In this document: positions 33,991 to 41,769 of the stretch, in pieces
Layout: each line of letters begins with the position of its first letter
Numbering within the stretch: the first letter of the stretch is position 1
Source: JAEZAF01 sp964395665
Lineage (GTDB): Bacteria > Chloroflexota > Anaerolineae > Aggregatilineales > Phototrophicaceae
Length of the DNA: 64,000 nt
Direction of reading: 5' to 3'
NCBI GenBank assembly: GCA_964395665.1
Contig: CAYNDH010000004.1
Coordinates: 9,917-73,916, forward strand
The notes under the pieces: model-generated
The model's database searches: none
What the model was told of the DNA's origin: nothing
Seen by the model: only the letters and a program-made list of their open reading frames with translations
Position numbers and translations under genes: made by a program

Positions 33991-35304
33991 ATGACACACC
34001 ACGCACAGTTACTGGATCGCCTTCACCGCCGTGATGCGACCGTCGGTGTCATCGGAATGGGTTATGTGGGCCTTCCGTTGGCCGTGGAATTTGCACATGC
34101 TGGTTTTCATGTGATCGGCCTTGATATCAGCGTGGAAAGAGTCGCCATGCTGAACAGGGGGGAAAGCTATATCCCCGATGTCCCGGCTGATCGCCTGCGC
34201 CCGATCGTCGAGAGCGGCCACCTTTGCGCGACCACCGATCATCACGATCTGCGGCGCGCACATGCCATCACCATCTGCGTCCCGACTCCCCTGCGGAAGA
34301 CCAAGGACCCGGATATGTCGTATGTCCTGCAGGCCATCGAGCAGATCGTTGACATCTGTCAGGAAGGGATGCTGATCGTCCTGGAGAGTACCACTTATCC
34401 CGGCACCACGACGGAACTGATCCAGCCCCGTCTGGAAGCACGCGGCCTGCATCCGGGTGAAAATGTGTTCATCGCCTTCTCGCCGGAGCGCATCGACCCG
34501 GCGAATCCGGTTTATCACGTCCACAATACGCCAAAAGTCGTCGGTGGGGTGACAGCCGCCTGCACCGAAGCCGCCGCCGCCCTCTATGAGCCAGCAACCG
34601 AGCGCGTTGTCCGCGTCTCTTCACCGACATCAGCCGAGATGGTCAAACTGCTGGAAAATACCTTCCGTGCCGTCAATATCGGCCTTGTGAACGAAATCGC
34701 GCTGATGTGCGACAAGCTCGGCATCGACGTCTGGGAAGTGATCGAAGCGGCCAAAAGCAAACCCTTTGGCTTCATGCCATTTTATCCCGGGCCGGGGCTT
34801 GGGGGGCACTGCATCCCCATCGATCCGCATTATCTTAGCTGGAAGCTCAAGACACTCAATTACACCGCCCGCTTCATCGAACTGGCAAGCGAGATCAATA
34901 CATCGATGCCGCTGCACGTGATCGGCAAGGTCGCCGATGCGCTGAATGATGAAGGGAAAGCCATCCGGGGATCAAAGATCCTTGTACTGGGTGTCGCCTA
35001 CAAACGGGACATCGACGATGTGCGCGAAAGCCCAGCGCTGGATGTCATCAGCCTGCTGCGAAATAAAGGGGCTGAAATCCTGTACCATGATCCCTATATC
35101 GCTTCAGTAGAACTGGAAGACCGGCTCAGGATGGACGGTACCGCCTACTCAACCGACCTGCTCAGCAGCATGGATTGCGTGGTGATCATCACCGATCACA
35201 CGACAATCGACTGGCAGGAAGTGATGGATCACAGCCGCCTGATCGTGGATACACGCAACGCGACCGGCGGACGTACCGGCAGCGCCCGCGTGATCTCGAT
35301 CTGA
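33991..35304 (+). CDS. Nucleotide-sugar dehydrogenase (UDP-GlcNAc/ManNAc type)
   Basis: This 437-residue protein oxidises the C6 alcohol of a UDP-sugar to the uronate using NAD. It has the Rossmann start VGVIGMGYVGLPLAVEFA (18-35), the central helical domain with VRVSSPTSAEMVKLLENTFRAVNI, the catalytic cysteine in GPGLGGHCIPIDP (about residue 274) and the C-terminal domain with VLGVAYKRDIDDVRESPAL. The GGHCIPIDPHYL block points to the UDP-N-acetylglucosamine/mannosamine 6-dehydrogenase group (WbpA/WecC-like) rather than UDP-glucose dehydrogenase. GAGGAAAAAGG precedes the ATG. Role: surface polysaccharide precursor supply. Confidence 0.9.
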   Translation: MTHHAQLLDRLHRRDATVGVIGMGYVGLPLAVEFAHAGFHVIGLDISVERVAMLNRGESYIPDVPADRLRPIVESGHLCATTDHHDLRRAHAITICVPTPLRKTKDPDMSYVLQAIEQIVDICQEGMLIVLESTTYPGTTTELIQPRLEARGLHPGENVFIAFSPERIDPANPVYHVHNTPKVVGGVTAACTEAAAALYEPATERVVRVSSPTSAEMVKLLENTFRAVNIGLVNEIALMCDKLGIDVWEVIEAAKSKPFGFMPFYPGPGLGGHCIPIDPHYLSWKLKTLNYTARFIELASEINTSMPLHVIGKVADALNDEGKAIRGSKILVLGVAYKRDIDDVRESPALDVISLLRNKGAEILYHDPYIASVELEDRLRMDGTAYSTDLLSSMDCVVIITDHTTIDWQEVMDHSRLIVDTRNATGGRTGSARVISI

Positions 35305-35319
35305 TGAGGTAAACAAAAC

Positions 35320-35354
35320 GCGCCTGCGGACGTCTTCACGGTGTCCACAGGCGC
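35320..35354 (+). terminator. Hairpin after the nucleotide-sugar dehydrogenase
   Basis: GCGCCTG and GGAC pair with GTCC and CAGGCGC (one mismatch) around an 11-base loop. There is no T run, so it may be a weak or factor-assisted terminator between converging genes. Confidence 0.4.
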
Positions 35355-35404
35355 GCTCGATGAGGCTGTAATCAGGGCCGGATCATCCCGGCAGAGGTGA
35401 AAGC

Positions 35405-35593
35405 CTAACTTTCGTTATTGACTTCCATAACGGTTTCACCGCGATAGGTGCCGCAGTTCGGGCAAACGCGGTGGGCAAGGTGATACTCACCACAGCCTTC
35501 GCAAACGATGATCTGCTTGAGTGTGATACCGTCCTGTGCGCGGCGGCGGTCACGACGACCACGCGAGACTTTACGTTTTGGTAGAGGACCCAC
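35405..35593 (-). CDS. rpmF: 50S ribosomal protein L32
   Basis: The 62-residue product begins MGPLPKRKVSRGRRDRRRAQ, as in L32, and has two zinc-binding pairs (CEGC and CPNC) in the usual spacing. It is a structural protein of the large ribosomal subunit. An AAGGAG ribosome-binding site precedes the ATG. A good promoter lies about 100 bases upstream. The gene is not next to the usual yceD/fab genes, though the scaffold gap upstream may hide context. Confidence 0.95.
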   Translation of the reverse strand: MGPLPKRKVSRGRRDRRRAQDGITLKQIIVCEGCGEYHLAHRVCPNCGTYRGETVMEVNNES

Positions 35594-35690
35594 TGGGCTG
35601 CTCCTTGTAGTTGATTATGGGTTGATTACGTTCGGATGGGTAGAAAATCAGAATAGCCCGGGGTCTCCGAGCGCGTCAAATAGTGAGGGC

Positions 35691-35720
35691 ATTATATAGG
35701 TCGGGTTCAATGGGTGTCAA
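35691..35720 (-). promoter_or_regulatory. rpmF: Promoter of rpmF
   Basis: On the minus strand TTGACA (35720-35715) and TATAAT (35696-35691) are both consensus and are separated by 18 bases. Transcription would begin near 35684, giving a leader of about 90 bases before rpmF. Confidence 0.75.
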
Positions 35721-35733
35721 GTGTCGTGACACT
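35720..35733. promoter_or_regulatory. Possible operator upstream of rpmF
   Basis: AGTGTC-GT-GACACT is a perfect 6-bp inverted repeat touching the upstream edge of the -35 box. It could bind a dimeric regulator; none can be named. Confidence 0.3.
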
Positions 35734-35799
35734 CTACAGCCTGCTCATGGATCTTTGTCTGACATTTAAACCCGACCATTTCTCGTTTATCTGCCAATC

Positions 35800-36009
35800 A
35801 GACCGGCAGGCGATGAAAGACGGACAGCGAACGTTCAACAAGCACGATTAGCAANNNNNNNNNNNNNNNNNNNNNNNNNNNNNNNNNNNNNNNNNNNNNN
35901 NNNNNNNNNNNNNNNNNNNNNNNNNNNNNNNNNNNNNNNNNNNNNNNNNNNNNNAGACCGGCAGGCGATGAAAGACGGACAGCGAACGTTCAACAAGCAC
36001 GATTAGCAA
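35800..36009. other. Scaffold gap (N 35855-35954) flanked by identical 55-bp sequences
   Basis: The 55 bases before the gap (35800-35854) are identical to the 55 bases after it (35955-36009). The N run is exactly 100, the usual arbitrary gap size. An exact 55-bp overlap is what a short-read assembler with k=55 leaves when contig ends are not joined. The true sequence may be continuous with no missing bases. No gene is seen between rpmF and 36022 except this. Confidence 0.85.
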
Positions 36010-36021
36010 AAGACAATCACA

Positions 36022-37173
36022 ATGACAGAACAGGTTCTGATTATCGGAGCAGGTCCGGCAGGGATTGCCAGTGCCTATGCTCTGAAAAGGCGCGGGATCT
36101 CATATAAAGTGATCGATCGGGCATCCGTCGTCAGCGCGACATGGGACAGCCTGTATCCCTCACTGCGCCTGAACACGACGCGCTTCTTCTCACACATGCC
36201 CGGAAAGCGCTTCCCGTGGCGCTGGGGGATTTTCCCTACAGGCAAGGAATATCACAGCTACCTTGTAGAGTACGCAAAACGCGAAAATCTGAACATCGAA
36301 CTCGGTGTTGAGGTCAAACGGATCTGTCCTGAAGGCGACGGCTGGCGCGTCATCACCAATCACGGCAGCGCATGGTATGCAGCGGTGATTTCGGCCACTG
36401 GACGCTTCAATCAACCCTATACACCGGCATTTGAGGGGATAGAGGAATTCGCAGGGCAGGTCATCCATGCCCGCGATTACTCCGGCCCGGAACCCTTCAG
36501 CAGTCAGCGCGTGATGATCGTCGGCAACGGCCCCAGCGGGCTGGATATCGCGGTAGAAATCGGTGCGCACAATGCACCAGATAAGCCTGCCCTGCTCTCG
36601 ATGCGTACTGGCGTCATCCTGAGGCCGCGCTATCCGTTGGGGCTGCCCAAACACATCTGGATGCTGATTGCCGACGCCCTGCCGGATTTCATCGGCAGGC
36701 CGCTCATCGGCTGGATTGAGAGCCTCAAAATCAATAATCTGGAAGCACTCGGCATCAGGACACCGAAGGAGACCGAATCCAGCGGTGCTGCTTCTACCCG
36801 TGGCGCAGAACTCATCCACTCCGTCCGGGCCGGGCATGTGCAGTGCGTGGACGGCCTGCATCACTTCGAGCGGGATGCCGTTGTATTGAACGATGGCAGC
36901 CGTCACGTGGTGGATGCGGTGATTATGGCGACGGGTTATCACCCGGTACTGTATCAGTATTTCGATTATGATGGCGAACGCGATGATTACGATTGGCCGG
37001 CGCGGGATCTTTCCCAGCACCCTAACGGACGCGAAGTGCAGGGCTATCCAGGCCTGTATCTGGTCGGCGTGTTCTATCAGGGACGCGGCGCGATGTATAA
37101 CTTCAGTGTTGAAGCAGAGATCGCCGTACAGCAGATTGCAGAAAGACTGGAGAAAATGTCATCTACAGCATAA
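36022..37173 (+). CDS. FMO-like flavin-dependent monooxygenase / NAD(P)-binding oxidoreductase
   Basis: This 383-residue protein has an FAD Rossmann motif at the start (LIIGAGPAGIASAYAL), the monooxygenase signature FxGxxxHxxxY (FAGQVIHARDY, about 144-154), a second Rossmann motif for NADPH (IVGNGPSGLDIAVEIG, about 170-185) and an ATGYHP motif near residue 310. That combination marks class B flavoprotein monooxygenases (FMO/Baeyer-Villiger-like), which oxygenate soft nucleophiles or ketones; the substrate is unknown. It begins 13 bases after the duplicated gap flank, so its true promoter may be affected by the assembly gap. Confidence 0.85.
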   Translation: MTEQVLIIGAGPAGIASAYALKRRGISYKVIDRASVVSATWDSLYPSLRLNTTRFFSHMPGKRFPWRWGIFPTGKEYHSYLVEYAKRENLNIELGVEVKRICPEGDGWRVITNHGSAWYAAVISATGRFNQPYTPAFEGIEEFAGQVIHARDYSGPEPFSSQRVMIVGNGPSGLDIAVEIGAHNAPDKPALLSMRTGVILRPRYPLGLPKHIWMLIADALPDFIGRPLIGWIESLKINNLEALGIRTPKETESSGAASTRGAELIHSVRAGHVQCVDGLHHFERDAVVLNDGSRHVVDAVIMATGYHPVLYQYFDYDGERDDYDWPARDLSQHPNGREVQGYPGLYLVGVFYQGRGAMYNFSVEAEIAVQQIAERLEKMSSTA

Positions 37174-37180
37174 ACGCACC

Positions 37181-37209
37181 TTGTCAGCACGCCAGCCTGA
37201 AGCTATAAT
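37181..37209 (+). promoter_or_regulatory. Promoter of tRNA-Cys
   Basis: TTGTCA (37181-37186) and a perfect TATAAT (37204-37209) are 17 bases apart. The tRNA begins 12 bases after the -10 box, so the 5' leader is very short. Confidence 0.8.
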
Positions 37210-37221
37210 GCAACACTACCT

Positions 37222-37292
37222 GGCGACGTAGCAAAGTGGTAATGCACAGGTCTGCAAAACCTTGATCGTGGGTTCGATTCCCACCGTCGCCT
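37222..37292 (+). tRNA. tRNA-Cys (anticodon GCA)
   Basis: A complete cloverleaf can be folded: acceptor GGCGACG (37222-37228) with CGTCGCC (37285-37291), a D arm, anticodon loop CTGCAAA giving anticodon GCA, a 5-base variable loop, and a T arm with TTCGATT. The discriminator base is T (37292), which is the known identity base of tRNA-Cys. CCA is not encoded. Confidence 0.96.
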
Positions 37293-37381
37293 CTCGCACT
37301 ACAGGCGCTGTCCTTCGATACCCTTCGATGCACAGCGCCTGTCTTGATTTATATCGCCATGATACAGGTCGAGGAATGCGG

Positions 37382-37591
37382 ATGAAGCCTTTACCCCCCG
37401 CACAATCTACGCCGGACAGCCCCACATCGTCAGAGGTCAATGCCCGACCATCTCCGGTACAGATCACGGCCCCGCTGCCGAATTACACGCTGTCCACCGT
37501 CTGCCCCAACTGTGACGCGCCAACCTACCGCCGCGCCTGCAAGGTCCGCTGTGACCGGTGCGGTTTCATGTGGGATTGCAGCGAACTGTAG
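37382..37591 (+). CDS. Small zinc-ribbon protein
   Basis: The ATG at 37382 has GAGGA six bases upstream; an ATG two codons earlier touches that site and is less likely. The 69-residue product has a Pro/Ser-rich N-terminus and a C-terminal CPNC...CDRC pair (CPNCDAPTYRRACKVRCDRC) followed by GFMWDCSEL, so it should bind one zinc. Function unknown; such microproteins may bind nucleic acid or protein. It follows tRNA-Cys. Confidence 0.65.
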   Translation: MKPLPPAQSTPDSPTSSEVNARPSPVQITAPLPNYTLSTVCPNCDAPTYRRACKVRCDRCGFMWDCSEL

Positions 37592-37639
37592 TGCATGCCA
37601 TAGAGCGGCATGCTTCCCGCCACTGCATGCCCCTGACCA

Positions 37640-38584
37640 TCAGAGGCTCTGCCGCTCGGCTTTGCTCGGCTGAATCTGGATCATCTCATCCAGTGAAGTC
37701 ACACACAGGATGCCGGAAAGCGCCAGCGCCAGCGTCCCATCATCGGCAATCGCCAGCGCATTCGGGGCGACGGCTACCGGCGGAAGATCGGCCAGAAGCT
37801 GAAGCTGGCGAGCATTGGCAATCAGGTCAATCGCGAAACGCTGATAACACAGGCTGAGATCCGTTCCGGAATACACCCGCACGACGCCTGACTCAAGGTC
37901 GGTCACGGCGATCCACTGACCATCCGGGGAACAGATCAGGCTGCCGATGTCAAAATGGGTGGCAATCCGCTGCACGACGCTGCCGTTTGCCTCGACTTTG
38001 ACAATACTGCGGCCATCACTGGCAAAGATCGGAGACGCCTTGCGCGCTATCGCCAGTGACGACCGCAAACCGTCCACCATATTGAGCTGAAGCGCATACA
38101 TCCCAAGCCGTTTTTCACCGCGATACAGGTGCAGCTTGCCTTTATTATCCAGTCCGGCGACATATTCACCCTCAGGGTCAAGTGCCAGCCGCGTCAGCAC
38201 CTTGGTACCGCGCACATCCAGCCGGACCTCATCGCTTCCATAGGTCAGATGAGCATAGATTTCCGCCGGGCCAGACTGATATAACGTCATCTCGCCGGAC
38301 TGTGACCGGTAGATCGTCTCAAAGGTGGTGTGGATCTTCGGCAGTGGTGCGTCATTCGGGGCGTGCAGTGACTGGATGAACTCATGCCATGCCAGCGTGT
38401 TACGGTCATCCACATCGGGGAACTTGATGACCTCATCGGCGACCAGCGTCCCGCGCTGAAGGTCATAATAGGTTACACGATCACGGCGCCACCATGCAGC
38501 CAGCAGCGGTGATTTTTCCGCCGTGCCGTCAAGGATATCCAACTGCTGTATGCTCTGATTCGTAAGGTGGAGACGCCACGCCAT
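37640..38584 (-). CDS. Beta-propeller-like protein, unknown function
   Basis: The 314-residue product has no signal peptide. Its second half shows WD40/YVTN-like blades: LALDPEGEYVAGLDNKGKLHLY, LICSPDGQWIAVTDLESGVV and LAIADDGTLALALSG. Cytoplasmic propellers of this kind usually act in protein binding. A good promoter lies 38 bases upstream. No specific family was recognised. Confidence 0.65.
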   Translation of the reverse strand: MAWRLHLTNQSIQQLDILDGTAEKSPLLAAWWRRDRVTYYDLQRGTLVADEVIKFPDVDDRNTLAWHEFIQSLHAPNDAPLPKIHTTFETIYRSQSGEMTLYQSGPAEIYAHLTYGSDEVRLDVRGTKVLTRLALDPEGEYVAGLDNKGKLHLYRGEKRLGMYALQLNMVDGLRSSLAIARKASPIFASDGRSIVKVEANGSVVQRIATHFDIGSLICSPDGQWIAVTDLESGVVRVYSGTDLSLCYQRFAIDLIANARQLQLLADLPPVAVAPNALAIADDGTLALALSGILCVTSLDEMIQIQPSKAERQSL

Positions 38585-38621
38585 GACTCATAAACTTGGG
38601 ATAATTTGGGATATATTGAAT

Positions 38622-38650
38622 AGCATACCCGTACTTCCCGTTTATATCAA
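38622..38650 (-). promoter_or_regulatory. Promoter of the propeller-like gene
   Basis: On the minus strand TTGATA (38650-38645) and TATGCT (38627-38622) are separated by 17 bases, about 40 bases upstream of the ATG at 38584. Confidence 0.6.
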
Positions 38651-38707
38651 ATTAAGATCTGCGCCTCTCAAGCAGCCGCACAATCAGCCGTTGGATTGAC
38701 TGCTCGA

Positions 38708-39520
38708 TCACCCGATAAACGAATCATCATCCAGCAGTTCGGAGAGATCCTGAAGGATATTCCATGCCGTCGTCTGGATGCCACGGATATACGCAATCCG
38801 CTCCAATGACAGATCAGACGAGTCCAGCAGATCCCGTGCGGTATCCAGACGCCATTTCCAGTGGAGTGCCAGTTCACGCAGCCGCTGCTCAAGTACAGCC
38901 GGTTCATGCAGCGACGGCTCATGCAGAGGCGGTTCATGCAGCAATTGTTCATCCGGGGGCAATCCCGGCATCGCCTGTTCAGTGTCGTTGTTATCATCAT
39001 CCGGCGGCATATCTTCAGCCCGTGGTTCGGAGTCACTGACGGTTTCAGATTCAGATGTGGCTTCGTCGGCTGCTGCTGCTTCGAGTGCTTCGACTGTAGT
39101 CTGTTCTTCGGATACAGGCAGCGAATCAGCGGCGGTGGTCTGTGGTGCGGTGAAAGCCGATAAGGTCGAGACCGTCTCGGTGATGCTGCCAGCCGCCAGC
39201 AGGACGCGTTCAATCAGCAGGATGACTTCGCGATACGGGGCTTCTTCGGAAGCCTGTTTGCGCTGTAAAAAGGGACGCCGCCAGAAAGAAGCGGTGCTGA
39301 TCTCATGCTGATAGCGCTGGTTCAGCAGGTCGATTTCGACCATTACCGAACGCTGCATCTGTTCCAGTTCGCGCACCACTTCCGCCACCAGCGCCCCTGT
39401 CGTCGCAAGCCCGTGCTCATTCGTGGCCGATGCGCCATGAAGCTGTAATAAATGCGTGCGGAGCCGTTCGCTCCATTCTGCGATGCGCTGTCGGTATACC
39501 TCAATCGTCACTGCCGCCAT
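38708..39520 (-). CDS. Helical protein with acidic linker and HEP repeats, unknown function
   Basis: The 270-residue product has a helical N-terminal domain (1-125, likely coiled coil around EVVRELEQMQRSVMVEIDLLNQRYQHE), an acidic Ser/Thr/Glu linker (130-190), a short tandem repeat of LHEPP-type units, and a C-terminal helical domain (210-270) with LRELALHWKWRLDTARDLL. There is no membrane segment. No family was recognised. Confidence 0.65.
   Translation of the reverse strand: MAAVTIEVYRQRIAEWSERLRTHLLQLHGASATNEHGLATTGALVAEVVRELEQMQRSVMVEIDLLNQRYQHEISTASFWRRPFLQRKQASEEAPYREVILLIERVLLAAGSITETVSTLSAFTAPQTTAADSLPVSEEQTTVEALEAAAADEATSESETVSDSEPRAEDMPPDDDNNDTEQAMPGLPPDEQLLHEPPLHEPSLHEPAVLEQRLRELALHWKWRLDTARDLLDSSDLSLERIAYIRGIQTTAWNILQDLSELLDDDSFIG
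38901..38945. repeat. 15-bp coding tandem repeat, three copies
   Basis: Three units beginning GGTTCATGCAG or GGCTCATGCAG (38901, 38916, 38931) encode successive LHEPx units in the minus-strand helical protein. Confidence 0.75.
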
Positions 39521-39703
39521 GGATTTGCCCTGTCGCCATTCGGTTGATCAATGTGCTGTAGCGCACATCACCGGAGCGTGGATCTCTCATAATGCTCCGT
39601 GGCGATTTTAACGAATGGCCGTGAAATGCGCATTAACGCCAGCAGGGATACCCCAAACTATCATCAAACCCTCAAGCAGAGGTCAGGTCGCCGGCTGAAG
39701 CGC

Positions 39704-41341
39704 TTATAGTGGCATGGTCGCCAGCACACGCTGCACTTTCAGCGCCAGATGGAGAATCAGCCGGTTATCGGCATCATCCAGATTCATGCCCGTCAGCTTG
39801 CTGATCTGATCCAGCCGGTACACCAGCGTATTACGATGCACCGCCAGATCGGTCGCCGCCTTCGCCAGATTGCCGTTCGCTTCGAAAAATCCATTCAGCG
39901 TCCGCAGCAGATCCCCCTGTTTGCGCTCGTCATGTTCCACCAGCGGGTCAAGTGTCTCTTCATAAAAGCGGCGCAGCGGTTCCAGACTGCGCTCCTTCAG
40001 CGAAAGCAGGAACTGGTACAACTTCAGATCCCCGTAAAAAGTCGTCGTCTCGTGTTCGCCCAGTTCCTGCGCGATGCTAAGCGCATCCTTGGCTTCACGA
40101 TAGGCCTCACGCAGCGAGTGCAGTTCCTGCACCGGACGGCTCACACCGGCCATCACCAGCCCGGATGGAGAACGGCCTGAAAGCTGTGTCCGCGTCTCCT
40201 CAATCAGTTCACGCAGGCGGTCCACACGGCTTTCACTTTCAACCGGATACAGCACCACCATCACATCGACATACTGCCCCACCGCCCCGTCGATCTGACG
40301 CCGCACCATATCATCCCGCACAAACGATAACAGCGACTCCAGCGGCAGTGATGTCCCGGCGCGGGTTGTCGCCCGATAAACGGCTGCCAGATACGGCGTA
40401 TGCGGTGAAAAACCGCTCTGCTGGGCGCGTGTCATCAGCAGATCATCATCAGTGGGGGTGCCGCTTAGCCACATCTGAATCCAGTCCCCACGGGCCTGCT
40501 CAACTGCGGATGCAATCGCACGGGATTTCGCCAGTTCAATCGCGCACACATCGGCGCCGTAGGTCAGCACCAGTTGGTCAAATTCACTAAGTTCCGCCTG
40601 ATTTCCAACCAGTGTCAGATACCCGGCGATCCGCTTCTCCACTTTCAGCAGCGTCGTCTGTCCAATCGGGCTGGGGACAATCGCCCCCTGCACGGTCGGC
40701 GCTTCGCGGTTCAGCCAGCTCTGAAATGCGCTGTATGGCAGGCTGACTCCGCCACCGCGCCCATTACTCCCCGCACGGCGCATACTATTAGGATACATCT
40801 GTGCCAGCAGCACACCGGCATCATCATGCACGACCACCGGCTTGGCAGTCGCCCCGGCGATCACCTGTAACAGGCCGGAGAGATCGCGATTTTCCGCCGC
40901 CAGCCGTGTAAGCTGCCGCTGGATCTCGATGGCGCGCTGCGTGAACTGCGCTTCCTGATTGGCAATCAGCTTGTTGACGGCGCGTTCCACGTTCGGCAGA
41001 TGACTGCTGTCTGGCAGGCGCAGCAGGCCGATCCCCTGCTGCTGGGCAGCTTCAATCGCCGCCGGTGGGATGTCTTCGCGCACGGCAATCGCGCTGATCC
41101 CGGCCTGCGACAGGCCGTTGATCACATCGGTCAGGGTGATCCGGCTGTCATAATTTCGCAGCAGATCAAGTGAAACCAGTGCCAGTTCACCACCATAAAT
41201 ATCGGGGAAAGCGGGGGGCTGTGCGCGGACGGTCAGACACCAGTTGACCTGAATATCCGCCGACCCTACGACCAGCAGGGTATCAATAGGCGTTGCAAAC
41301 TGAAGTACAGATTGTAGTGATACCGCGTTGTTCTCGGTCAT
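39704..41341 (-). CDS. PucR-family transcriptional regulator
   Basis: The ATG at 41341 was chosen because GGGAAAAG lies just upstream; an ATG seven codons earlier (41362) lacks one. The 545-residue protein has an N-terminal PucR ligand-binding-type domain (about 15-135), a GAF-like middle region with IAGATAKPVVVHDDAG (about 160-300), a GGDEF-like CdaR domain (about 310-440) and a C-terminal PucR helix-turn-helix (FEANGNLAKAATDLAVHRNTLVYRLDQISKLTG split across about 484-515). PucR regulators control purine, amino acid or xenobiotic use. Its targets are not evident; no catabolic operon is adjacent. Confidence 0.9.
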   Translation of the reverse strand: MTENNAVSLQSVLQFATPIDTLLVVGSADIQVNWCLTVRAQPPAFPDIYGGELALVSLDLLRNYDSRITLTDVINGLSQAGISAIAVREDIPPAAIEAAQQQGIGLLRLPDSSHLPNVERAVNKLIANQEAQFTQRAIEIQRQLTRLAAENRDLSGLLQVIAGATAKPVVVHDDAGVLLAQMYPNSMRRAGSNGRGGGVSLPYSAFQSWLNREAPTVQGAIVPSPIGQTTLLKVEKRIAGYLTLVGNQAELSEFDQLVLTYGADVCAIELAKSRAIASAVEQARGDWIQMWLSGTPTDDDLLMTRAQQSGFSPHTPYLAAVYRATTRAGTSLPLESLLSFVRDDMVRRQIDGAVGQYVDVMVVLYPVESESRVDRLRELIEETRTQLSGRSPSGLVMAGVSRPVQELHSLREAYREAKDALSIAQELGEHETTTFYGDLKLYQFLLSLKERSLEPLRRFYEETLDPLVEHDERKQGDLLRTLNGFFEANGNLAKAATDLAVHRNTLVYRLDQISKLTGMNLDDADNRLILHLALKVQRVLATMPL

Positions 41342-41509
41342 CTTTTCCCAATTCCGTCTCATTCGGACGGTCTGATTGTCACAAACAGACAGTCGTGAAA
41401 CTGAATGCGTCTATCCGGTTATTTTAAAAGACTTCGAGAGAAGATGTTTTAGACATATTTCCTAAATGCACGAATTGCCCATTGTTGATTATAACTAATT
41501 TGCCAGCAG

Positions 41510-41555
41510 CGGGATAAAAATAAAGCAGGGTGATGTACAAATCGCCCTGCTTTAT
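41510..41555 (-). terminator. Intrinsic terminator downstream of ileS
   Basis: ATAAAGCAGGG (41520-41530) pairs with CCCTGCTTTAT (41545-41555). Read on the minus strand the hairpin is followed by TTTTTAT, a good T-rich tail. It lies about 215 bases after the ileS stop, beyond the repeat elements. Confidence 0.7.
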
Positions 41556-41616
41556 CTTTGGCACTTTTGTATAGACGGTTTCCCAACATTCAGAGGAATA
41601 TAAACAGGGAAGAATG

Positions 41617-41688
41617 ATGTAAGGGCGCAATATATTGCGCCCCAGCCTAGAAAGGCGCTACCGGTGTGGGAAGATTCCCGCCCTACAT
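41617..41688. repeat. Palindromic MITE-like element
   Basis: The element has imperfect terminal inverted repeats (ATGTAAGGGCG at the left, CGCCCTACAT at the right) and contains a perfect 20-bp palindrome at 41623-41642 (GGGCGCAATA and its complement). It has no coding capacity. It abuts copy 3 of the other repeat. Confidence 0.6.
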
Positions 41689-41714
41689 CGCGCATGGCGA
41701 AGGAGAGATAAGTC

Positions 41715-41766
41715 CCCTCTCCGGGCGGAGAGGGGATGGAGAAACGCAGTTTCTCAGGGGTGAGGT
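41715..41766. repeat. Dispersed palindromic repeat, copy 3
   Basis: CCCCTCTCC (41715-41723) faces GGAGAGGGG (41728-41736); then a GAGAAAC-GCA-GTTTCTC hairpin and AGGGGTGAGG (41757-41766) follow. It ends four bases before the ileS stop codon. With the element at 41617 it fills most of the 41342-41769 spacer; nothing else coding was seen there. Confidence 0.7.
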
Positions 41767-41769
41767 AAA

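Noticed and set aside
35800..36009. 55-bp direct repeats flanking the gap as a mobile element target duplication
   Set aside because: The length is far above typical target duplications, the identity is exact and the N run is an arbitrary 100, so an assembly overlap explains it better.
38901..38945. CRISPR-like array
   Set aside because: The units are directly adjacent without spacers, only 15 bp long and in frame with a gene.
41424..41630. Minus-strand frame of 68 codons in the pucR-ileS spacer
   Set aside because: It runs through the ileS terminator hairpin and part of a palindromic repeat, has no ribosome-binding site, and its product shows no pattern.
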